Positions 58,031 to 64,000 of a DNA stretch of 64,000 bases are shown piece after piece. A program made the translations under genes and the position numbers. Source of the DNA: DSXF01 sp964387495. GTDB lineage: Bacteria > Chloroflexota > Anaerolineae > Anaerolineales > Villigracilaceae. The notes below the pieces were generated by a model. The model saw only the letters and a program-made list of their open reading frames with translations. It was not told the DNA's origin and did no database searches. Location of the stretch: positions 1 through 64,000 of the forward strand of contig CAYLXB010000007.1 of the NCBI GenBank assembly GCA_964387495.1, read 5' to 3'. The stretch's first letter is position 1; each line of letters begins with the position of its first letter.

Positions 58031-59302
58031 ATGAAAAGAGAGTCTTCCCTGTTTTATCGTTCCAGCCTGCTGGCCGTATCCCTGGCGCTGCTGGCCGCCT
58101 CGCTGGCCCTGGCCGCTTCCGGTGACCTGGATCCCACCTTCAGCGGCGACGGCAGGATCATCCAGGGTTTTGGCGGCCGCGAGCACTGGGGTGTGGACGT
58201 CGCCGTCCAGGCGGATGGCAAATTGGTCGCCGTCGGGCAGAAATACCTGAGCAGCGGCCAGGATTTTGCCGTTGCGCGCTATACCACCGCCGGGGTCCTG
58301 GACCCGACTTTCAGCGGGGATGGGCGCCAGGTGATCAGCCTGGGGACCTATGATCGCGCTTTCGGGATCGCCATCCAGGCGGACGGCAAGATCGTGGTGG
58401 GGGGGAAAACCTGCAACGCAGACTTCTTGGTCTGCGATGTGGCCTTGGCGCGGCTCAACCCGGACGGTTCGCTGGATGCCGGGTTCGGCGCCGGCGGCAA
58501 GGTCATCACGGATTTTGCCTCCGGGGATGACGGTGCTTTCGACCTGGGACTGCAGGGCAGCAAGATCGTGCTGGCCGGTTACCTGTTCGATGGCAGCGAT
58601 TCGGATGCCGCGGTTTACCGTTACAACCCGGACGGCAGCCTGGACAAGAACTTCAGCGGCGACGGGATTCAACCCATCGATTTCGGCCGGGAGGATTCCT
58701 TCGGGTCCATCCGGGTCGTTGCGGGCAGGATTTACGTGGCCGGGCGCAGCCGCCTGGCGGACGGCAGCACCTCGGACATGGTCGCGGCGCGCCTCAATTC
58801 GAACGGCAGCCTGGATACCACCTTCAGCAGGGATGGCAAGATCAGCCTCGACCTGGGGGCGGATGAGTACGTTAAGGACCTGGCCGTCATGGGCGGCAAG
58901 GTGGTCATCTTGGGCTACTCCGGGGATGAAATCGCCCTGCTGCGCTACACTGCCGCCGGCGAATTGGATCCCACCTTCAGCGGGGATGGGGTGATCGTGA
59001 CCGACCTGGGATTTCCCGCGCCGCGCTTGTTCAGCATCACCCCCCAGGGTGGGAAACTCGTCCTGGCCGGGCGCACCGATGCAAGCAGTGCCTCCGCCGG
59101 GGATGCCCTGCTGGTGCGCTACACCCCCGCAGGCACGCTGGATCCCACTTTTGGCACGGGTGGCATCGTCACCACCGACTGGGACGGGGCGGGCGACCGC
59201 TACAATTCCATCCTGTTCAAGAACTCCCGACTTTATACGATCGGTGAGTCGCGGACTGCCGCCGGTGTGAGCCGCTTTATCGTGGCTGCCTACCTGCCCT
59301 AA
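58031..59302 (+). CDS. Exported delta-60 repeat protein A
   Basis: The 423-residue protein has a signal peptide (SSLLAVSLALLAASLALAA) and about seven delta-60 (DUF5122) repeats. Each has a core like LDPTFSGDGRI and QADGKLVAVGQ, spaced 50-65 residues apart, with ARLNSNGSLDTTF as a typical joint. The repeats are thought to form a propeller-like extracellular structure. No catalytic motif is seen. AAGGAG is 7 bp before ATG 58031. The gene is followed 36 bp later by a paralogue. Confidence 0.85.
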   Translation: MKRESSLFYRSSLLAVSLALLAASLALAASGDLDPTFSGDGRIIQGFGGREHWGVDVAVQADGKLVAVGQKYLSSGQDFAVARYTTAGVLDPTFSGDGRQVISLGTYDRAFGIAIQADGKIVVGGKTCNADFLVCDVALARLNPDGSLDAGFGAGGKVITDFASGDDGAFDLGLQGSKIVLAGYLFDGSDSDAAVYRYNPDGSLDKNFSGDGIQPIDFGREDSFGSIRVVAGRIYVAGRSRLADGSTSDMVAARLNSNGSLDTTFSRDGKISLDLGADEYVKDLAVMGGKVVILGYSGDEIALLRYTAAGELDPTFSGDGVIVTDLGFPAPRLFSITPQGGKLVLAGRTDASSASAGDALLVRYTPAGTLDPTFGTGGIVTTDWDGAGDRYNSILFKNSRLYTIGESRTAAGVSRFIVAAYLP

Positions 59303-59338
59303 ATGCGGGTATGTTTGTATCGGAATAGGAGATAGGAG

Positions 59339-60382
59339 ATGAAAAAAATGCGTTCTTTGTTCTATCGTTCCACACCGCTTGCCATTTGTCTGGCCCTGCT
59401 GGCTTTCACACTGGCCCTGGCTGCTTCCGGCGATCTGGATACCACCTTCAGCGGCGACGGCAGGATCGTCCAGGGTTTTGGCAGTCCCGACAATTGGGGG
59501 CGCGACGTTGCTGTCCAGGCGGACGGGAAAGTCGTTGCAGTGGGAGAGAAAAGTATTAACCCGGGTCGCAGTTTTGCCGTTGCCCGCTACACGCCGGCCG
59601 GCGTGCTGGANNNNNNNNNNNNNNNNNNNNNNNNNNNNNNNNNNNNNNNNNNNNNNNNNNNNNNNNNNNNNNNNNNNNNNNNNNNNNNNNNNNNNNNNNN
59701 NNNNNNNNNNAATTCTAATGGCAGCCTGGATACCACTTTCAGCGGCGATGGGATCCAGCCCGTCAATTTCGGGCAGGATGATTATTTTGAGAGTGTAAAG
59801 GTCAGTTCGGGGAAGATTTACCTGGCAGGTTATAGCGAATCCAGTAGTGGATCTGACATCATCGTTGCGCGCCTCAACTCGAACGGAACGCTGGATCCGA
59901 CCTTCAGCGGGGATGGCAAAGTAAAGACTGATTTGGATGGCGGGTGGGACATTGCCTATGACTTGGTCATCTCCGGTGGAAAAATAGTCGTGGCGGGTCG
60001 TTCCAGTGATAGTATTGCCATCCTGCGCTATACCGCCTCCGGTGTGCTGGACCCCACCTTCAGCGGGGACGGCATGCTGGTGACGAACCTGGGATTGCCA
60101 GCTCCGGGTCTTGATAGCGTCACCCTCCAGGGCGGGAAGATCCTTGTGGCCGGCCAGACCGATCATTGGAACGATTCCACCAAGGATGCGCTGCTGGCGC
60201 GCTTTACGACCGCCGGAGCCCCGGATCCCACTTTCGGCGCGGGCGGGTTTGTGACCACGGACTGGGGCGGCGGGGAACGATATTATTCGGTCCTGTTCGG
60301 GAACTCCCGCATCTACGCGGTGGGAGGTTCCGAAGACACTGCTGGGGTGGGTCGTTTTATCGTTGCCGGTTACCTGCCCTAA
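59339..60382 (+). CDS. Exported delta-60 repeat protein B, interrupted by assembly gap
   Basis: The product is a paralogue of the preceding gene, with the same kind of signal peptide (STPLAICLALLAFTLALAA) and first repeat (SGDLDTTFSGDGRIVQGFG). The 100-N gap at 59611-59710 removes part of the second repeat and perhaps more. The frames on both sides agree only because 100 N happens to fit; the true length is unknown. The visible parts make 313 residues. TAGGAG is directly before ATG 59339. Confidence 0.8.
   Translation: MKKMRSLFYRSTPLAICLALLAFTLALAASGDLDTTFSGDGRIVQGFGSPDNWGRDVAVQADGKVVAVGEKSINPGRSFAVARYTPAGVLXXXXXXXXXXXXXXXXXXXXXXXXXXXXXXXXXXNSNGSLDTTFSGDGIQPVNFGQDDYFESVKVSSGKIYLAGYSESSSGSDIIVARLNSNGTLDPTFSGDGKVKTDLDGGWDIAYDLVISGGKIVVAGRSSDSIAILRYTASGVLDPTFSGDGMLVTNLGLPAPGLDSVTLQGGKILVAGQTDHWNDSTKDALLARFTTAGAPDPTFGAGGFVTTDWGGGERYYSVLFGNSRIYAVGGSEDTAGVGRFIVAGYLP
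59611..59710. other. Assembly gap of 100 N inside delta-60 gene B
   Basis: The run is exactly 100 N. It falls in a repetitive gene beside a similar paralogue, where short-read assembly often breaks. Confidence 0.99.
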
Positions 60383-60401
60383 CCAAAACACTGAATGCAT
60401 G

Positions 60402-60440
60402 GCTGGGGGTAGCCCCTTTTAAGGGACTGCCTCCAGCTTT
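60402..60440 (+). terminator. Long two-part hairpin after delta-60 gene B
   Basis: GCTGGGGGTAG (60402-60412) pairs with CTGCCTCCAGC (60427-60437) with two wobble pairs, and inside it CCCTT pairs with AAGGG around a short TT loop. TTTGCTG follows. It lies 20 bp after the stop and fits a terminator, although the T-run is short. Confidence 0.55.
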
Positions 60441-60457
60441 GCTGTACAAAAGGGTGA

Positions 60458-60486
60458 TTGAATTTGATATGAAATTAATATAGAAT
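60458..60486 (+). promoter_or_regulatory. Promoter of the propeptide-like lipoprotein gene
   Basis: TTGAAT (60458-60463) and TAGAAT (60481-60486) are separated by 17 bp of AT-rich sequence, 15 bp before ATG 60502. The leader would be under ten bases. Confidence 0.6.
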
Positions 60487-60501
60487 GGATTCAGATCAGC
60501 C

Positions 60502-61035
60502 ATGAAAACACACCTGATTCTCCTGGGATTGAGCTTGGTGCTGGCAGTCACGGCCTGCGGGCGGAAGCCTTCTGCCGCGCCCCTGGCGACACCTGCCTCC
60601 ACTCCCGCCGCCTCTGCCGTGCCCGCCGCGCCGGTCGTTGCCGGGCTGTTCGTGGAAACGAAAGAGAAGCGGGAGGCTTCTTCTGCTCCGCATGTTGCCC
60701 GCCAGCGGCTGGTCAGGCTCGATCTTTCGCTTTTGCTTGCTCCAGATGGCCAGCCGCTCGACTTGAAGGCGGGCGGCGAGATCACGCTCAATCTTTTCCC
60801 CGATACCACCTATACCGGCGTGATCGTACAGATCGAGCAAAACGCGGACGACTGCTCCTGGGTGGGGTACCTGAAAGGGGTTGAGTTCAGCCAGATGACG
60901 CTGGTGTATACGGGCGGGCTCTTCATCGCCAATATCTCCAGCCCCGAAGGCGTCTATGAAGTCTCCACGCTGGGGGATGACCTGTACCGCATCATCCAGA
61001 TCGACCAGACCAAACTGCCAGGAGGTGAAGGGTAG
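60502..61035 (+). CDS. Lipoprotein homologous to the propeptide of the adjacent protease
   Basis: The 177-residue protein has a lipoprotein signal (LSLVLAVTAC, Cys19) and an Ala/Pro linker (about 22-48). Residues 63-177 align with residues 63-177 of the protease encoded next. Shared blocks are LD, TLNLFPD, YTG/FTG, SW.G.LK, FIA, GVYEVS, LYR and QIDQ. By eye about 40-45% of positions match. The stand-alone copy therefore looks like a membrane-tethered propeptide. An inhibitor or chaperone role for the protease is inferred. The protease gene starts 67 bp downstream. Confidence 0.75.
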   Translation: MKTHLILLGLSLVLAVTACGRKPSAAPLATPASTPAASAVPAAPVVAGLFVETKEKREASSAPHVARQRLVRLDLSLLLAPDGQPLDLKAGGEITLNLFPDTTYTGVIVQIEQNADDCSWVGYLKGVEFSQMTLVYTGGLFIANISSPEGVYEVSTLGDDLYRIIQIDQTKLPGGEG

Positions 61036-61102
61036 ACCATACGCTGATTGTTGTGAACCATTGATGCAGCCGAGAATTATATTTTAGGTAAAGGAGGAAG
61101 AA

Positions 61103-63052
61103 ATGTTATCGAAATTCAAGCAGATGCAAGGCCGGGGCAATGCCTGGGCGCTCTGGCTTACCCTTGCCCTGGTGGCGGCTTTGCTGGCTGGCGGCTTCTC
61201 TGCCGTATCTGTGCAGGCCGGCCCGGCCCCGGAACTGTTCGGGGATGCCGGGGACGCCGGTGCTGACCTGGACTACCGCCAGCCCGGCCATGTGACGCGC
61301 ACCCGCTACGTCAACGTCAACCTGGGCCAGCTCGTGGACGCCGGTGGAAAGGCCCTGGATATCCGGGTCAATCCGCAGGTGACCCTGAACCTGTTCCCGG
61401 ATGCCAGCTTCACCGGCATCATGGAAAGCGTGAAGAAGGATCCGGAGACCGGGATCTCCTGGACCGGCCGGTTGAAAGAAGATCCGGGCGGTTATTTCTA
61501 CCTGGTGCTGGTGGACGATGTCTTCATTGCCCACGTTGCCTCGCTCTCGGGTGTCTATGAAGTTTCCTGGGCAGCGGATAACCTGTACCGGGTCGTTCAG
61601 ATCGACCAGTCCAGGCTGGGCGAGGATTACCCGCGCAAGATGGACCCGCCGGGACCGATCTTCACGGTGGCGGACCTGGGACCGGAGGCGGACAGCGGTG
61701 CGACCATTGACATCATGGTAATCTACACGGATGATGCCCGTGTGGGAGAGGGCAGTACGGCGGCCATGAAGGCGCGCATCGCCCTGGCGCTCACCGAGAC
61801 CAATACGGCTTATGCGCACTCGGCAGTCACGCCGCGCCTGCGGCTGGTGCACGTGCATGAACTCGGCTATGCCGAAACCGGCAACATGGGCACGGATTTG
61901 AACCGCCTGATCAACAACGGCGACGGCATCCTGGATGCTGTCCACAGTCTGCGCAACACCTACGGCGCGGATATGGTCTCCCTGGTCGTGGAGAATGGCG
62001 GCTCCTACTGCGGCCTGGCGGCTGCCATCATGGCCTCGGCCTCTAACGCTTTCCAGGTGACGGCCCGGGATGGCTGCATGACCGGTTACTACTCCTTCGG
62101 GCATGAATTCGGGCACCTGCAGGGCGCACGCCATGATACCTACGTTGACCCGACCAACACGCCCTATATCTACGGCCACGGGTATGTCCACAAGCACGCC
62201 ACGGTTGCAAGCCAGCGCTGGCGCACGGTGATGGCCTATAATACTGCCTGCGCCGATGCCGGCTACTACTGCAACCGCCTGCAGTACTTCTCCAACCCCG
62301 TCAAGACCTACCTGGGGGCACCCATGGGCGTGGTCAACTCTTCGGAAGTCTACAAGGTGCTCAATACCACCCGTGTTACGGTGGCCAACTTCAAGACGGC
62401 CAAGATCGGCACCAACTTCAATTCGAATTTCAACACGAACGCCACCGGCTGGTCAGCCGTGAACGGCGTCTGGAGCCTGGTCAATTCAGCCATCTATCGA
62501 TCGGCCGGTATCGTCGGGAAATCGGTTTCCATCAAGCACACCGGCAAATACGGCGATATCACCTACCAGGCCAGGATCAAGGGAACCGGCAGCTGCAACG
62601 ATGACTGCGACCGGGGCCTGATCTTCCGCGGCAACCCGAACAGCCTGAACGCCACCAAGGACTGGTACTCGTCTTACTATTTCGGGTACTACGACAGCGG
62701 CGATTATTATGTCGTGAAGACCACCGGCGCCGGTGAATATGTCACTCTCAAGGCCCGGACCTCCAGCGCGGCGATCAATACGAATGACTGGAATGTCCTG
62801 AAGGTGGTCGCGGTGGGTAATTCGTTGAAGTTCTATATCAACGGCACCCAGGTCTGGTCGGGTAACAACGCCAGTTACAAAGTCGGCCAGGTGGGAGTCT
62901 ACTTCTACCGGCATTCGACCAGCACCGATGACTACATCAACATCGACTGGGCCAAGCTCTCCACCACGGCGACCGCGGATATCAACCTCTTCGACCAGGC
63001 TGCTCTTGACCTGGAAATCCCGGGCGCTCCCGGCTTCCACGGCCAGCCTTAG
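61103..63052 (+). CDS. Secreted metzincin metalloprotease (M12B/reprolysin-like)
   Basis: The 649-residue preproprotein has a signal peptide (about 15-39), a propeptide-like domain (about 60-180) and a zinc protease domain (about 205-435). The catalytic motif HEFGHLQGARHD at 334-345 gives Zn ligands H334, H338 and H344, with E335 as base. The Met-turn is WRTVMAYN. The C-terminal 210 residues are a LamG/DUF1080-like beta-sandwich (about 440-630). AAAGGAGGAAGAA before ATG 61103 is a strong ribosome-binding site. It should degrade extracellular proteins. It follows the stand-alone propeptide-like lipoprotein. Confidence 0.9.
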   Translation: MLSKFKQMQGRGNAWALWLTLALVAALLAGGFSAVSVQAGPAPELFGDAGDAGADLDYRQPGHVTRTRYVNVNLGQLVDAGGKALDIRVNPQVTLNLFPDASFTGIMESVKKDPETGISWTGRLKEDPGGYFYLVLVDDVFIAHVASLSGVYEVSWAADNLYRVVQIDQSRLGEDYPRKMDPPGPIFTVADLGPEADSGATIDIMVIYTDDARVGEGSTAAMKARIALALTETNTAYAHSAVTPRLRLVHVHELGYAETGNMGTDLNRLINNGDGILDAVHSLRNTYGADMVSLVVENGGSYCGLAAAIMASASNAFQVTARDGCMTGYYSFGHEFGHLQGARHDTYVDPTNTPYIYGHGYVHKHATVASQRWRTVMAYNTACADAGYYCNRLQYFSNPVKTYLGAPMGVVNSSEVYKVLNTTRVTVANFKTAKIGTNFNSNFNTNATGWSAVNGVWSLVNSAIYRSAGIVGKSVSIKHTGKYGDITYQARIKGTGSCNDDCDRGLIFRGNPNSLNATKDWYSSYYFGYYDSGDYYVVKTTGAGEYVTLKARTSSAAINTNDWNVLKVVAVGNSLKFYINGTQVWSGNNASYKVGQVGVYFYRHSTSTDDYINIDWAKLSTTATADINLFDQAALDLEIPGAPGFHGQP

Positions 63053-63087
63053 CCGCAGCCTTTGACTGCTGTCAGCAGGTAAATAAG

Positions 63088-63122
63088 ACAGGCCGGGGTT
63101 GAATAACCCCGGCCTGTTCGTT
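63088..63122. terminator. Terminator after the protease gene
   Basis: ACAGGCCGGGGTT (63088-63100) pairs perfectly with AACCCCGGCCTGT (63105-63117) around GAAT, followed by TCGTTT. On the minus strand CTTATTT follows, so it can serve both convergent genes. Confidence 0.85.
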
Positions 63123-63144
63123 TGCCTTGAACAGCCTGCCGATC

Positions 63145-63591
63145 TTACCCGTTCAGGGTGCCGCGCACCCAGTCGCCGACCAGCCAGTATTTGAAGTCCT
63201 GCCCCTGGTTGGCCTGGACGCCGCCCACGATGCCGTAGATCAACGCCACCAGCGGCATGGCTGAAACCAGCGCCGCCAGCGGAATGCAAAGCAGCCCGAT
63301 CAGGACGGCCGACAACACGCCGGTGATGGTCCAGGCGACGCCTGCCAGGATGCCGCCGCCCACCCACCAGACCAGCTGGAAGACGAAGGCCTGCATGGAG
63401 TGGTAGGCAACGTAGCGCGAACGGTCTTTATAGACCAGGTAGATGACCAGGGCCGCCACCGGGCCGAGAAAGCCCGAGATCAGGTTGACCAGCACGCTCA
63501 GGTGGGCCAGCATGGCCCAGGTGCGCTCGTCGGAGGGGGATAGGGGAGCCGGTGCAGGGGCAGCCGGCGGGGTTGGATAGGATTCAGTCAT
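63145..63591 (-). CDS. DUF4870 (Tic20-like) membrane protein
   Basis: The 148-residue protein has a Pro/Ala-rich N-terminus and three to four helices. The DUF4870 pattern is ERTWAMLAHLSVLVN, then GPVAALVIYLVYKDRSRYVAYHSMQA (split as GPVAALVIYLVYKD and RSRYVAYHSMQA) and the end ALIYGIVGGVQANQGQDF. Function is unknown. The next upstream gene, also a membrane protein, ends 26 bp away. Confidence 0.85.
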   Translation of the reverse strand: MTESYPTPPAAPAPAPLSPSDERTWAMLAHLSVLVNLISGFLGPVAALVIYLVYKDRSRYVAYHSMQAFVFQLVWWVGGGILAGVAWTITGVLSAVLIGLLCIPLAALVSAMPLVALIYGIVGGVQANQGQDFKYWLVGDWVRGTLNG

Positions 63592-63617
63592 TGCGATTTT
63601 CTCCTTAGGATGGGTCT

Positions 63618-64000
63618 TTATGATTCTTGTTCGTTCTTCGGGCTGCGGGCCTTGCGCCGTGTCCGGGGTGCGGGTGCCTCTGCCGGGGCCTCGGGGGGGG
63701 CTTCGCCGGCAGCCGGGACCGGCGGCAGGTTTTCGGCTTCTGCTGCGGCGGCAGGTGGGAGCGCCGGCGCGCCGTTGAGGCGGGCAAAATAGGCCTTCAC
63801 CTGCGGGTCGTTATAGAACACCAGTGCCAGGATGCCCGCGATCAGCGAGAAGATGTTCAGCACCAGCACGGTGGCGATTTCCAGCACCGCCACGGTCGGG
63901 GCCGGCCGGACGGGCTGTGGCGGATTATACAGCAATTTGGAGGCGTAAACGATCTCGTATACCCCTAAAGCCAGCTGGGCCACGAAGATCGGCGTCAGGC
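63618..64000 (-). CDS. Membrane protein, 5' end beyond the window
   Basis: The frame is open to the window edge and reads LTPIFVAQLALGVYEIVYASKLLY at the edge (split LTPIFVAQLALG and VYEIVYASKLLY), so the true start lies outside; a GTG at 63983 falls inside a helix and is not a likely start. A second helix (LEIATVLVLNIFSLIAGIL) follows, then a Pro/Ala/Glu-rich tail ending in basic residues (PRTRRKARSPKNEQES). The family is not recognised, although the layout suggests a small sensor or envelope protein. It is probably cotranscribed with the DUF4870 gene. Confidence 0.65.
   Translation of the reverse strand, partial: LTPIFVAQLALGVYEIVYASKLLYNPPQPVRPAPTVAVLEIATVLVLNIFSLIAGILALVFYNDPQVKAYFARLNGAPALPPAAAAEAENLPPVPAAGEAPPEAPAEAPAPRTRRKARSPKNEQES

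Noticed and set aside
58031..60382. Delta-60 repeats as a possible CRISPR or tandem DNA repeat
   Set aside because: The repeats are coding, 50-65 residues long and diverged, with no short identical repeats and spacers.

Overview
The window reads as a piece of a GC-rich bacterial chromosome from a draft assembly. Two runs of exactly 100 N (34043-34142 and 59611-59710) mark scaffold gaps. The gene mix suggests a free-living member of the Chloroflexota, most likely class Anaerolineae: secreted multi-domain beta-rich proteins, delta-60 repeat proteins, a Roadblock/V4R/response-regulator operon, an RtcB/archease pair, a short RSH protein and a TIR-NACHT-FGE receptor. This placement is inference from gene content; no marker phylogeny could be run. 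There is no rRNA, CRISPR array, insertion sequence or recognisable prophage.

Layout. (1) 1-3.7 kb: tRNA-Leu(UAA), a methyltransferase, hisS followed directly by its cognate tRNA-His, and two small membrane transporters. (2) 3.8-16.2 kb is an accessory region: two large secreted proteins whose last 323 bp before the final codons are identical, a HEAT-repeat protein, small unknown genes, and a 1077-residue TIR-NACHT-FGE protein that looks like a bacterial NLR-type immune receptor. Its C-terminus has the exact layout of a diversity-generating-retroelement variable region. (3) 16.3-33.9 kb is mainly housekeeping: aldo/keto reductase, rnc-smc, rpsF-ssb-rpsR with a PpiC foldase, a frameshifted PHP phosphoesterase, secG, a peptide-type binding protein, an M20 peptidase, DUF1385/NAGPA, and a PD-(D/E)XK nuclease, PH-like membrane protein and PIG-L deacetylase. 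(4) 34.0-36.5 kb is an AT-richer island: an antitoxin-like fragment at the gap edge and two propeller lipoproteins, one frameshifted. (5) 36.5-45.9 kb: L,D-transpeptidase, a four-gene Roadblock-V4R-receiver-glycosyltransferase operon, a tightly overlapping GNAT/CDF/3D-domain/LCP/rsmA operon, and a TrmH methyltransferase. (6) 45.9-57.9 kb: membrane protein/methyltransferase/DUF5655 operon, moeA-VKOR-acidic protein, RSH stringent-response enzyme, YbaK, and recJ-archease-rtcB. (7) 58.0-63.1 kb is an exported-protein cluster: two delta-60 proteins, a lipoprotein that is a stand-alone copy of the propeptide of the next gene, and that gene, a secreted metzincin protease. The window ends inside a membrane-protein gene.

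Most notable: the NLR-like receptor with a DGR-type variable tail (12952-16185), the exact 323-bp repeat joining two unrelated secreted proteins, and the propeptide-like lipoprotein beside its protease. No reverse transcriptase or template repeat for the variable tail lies in the window, so any diversification machinery would have to be elsewhere in the genome.
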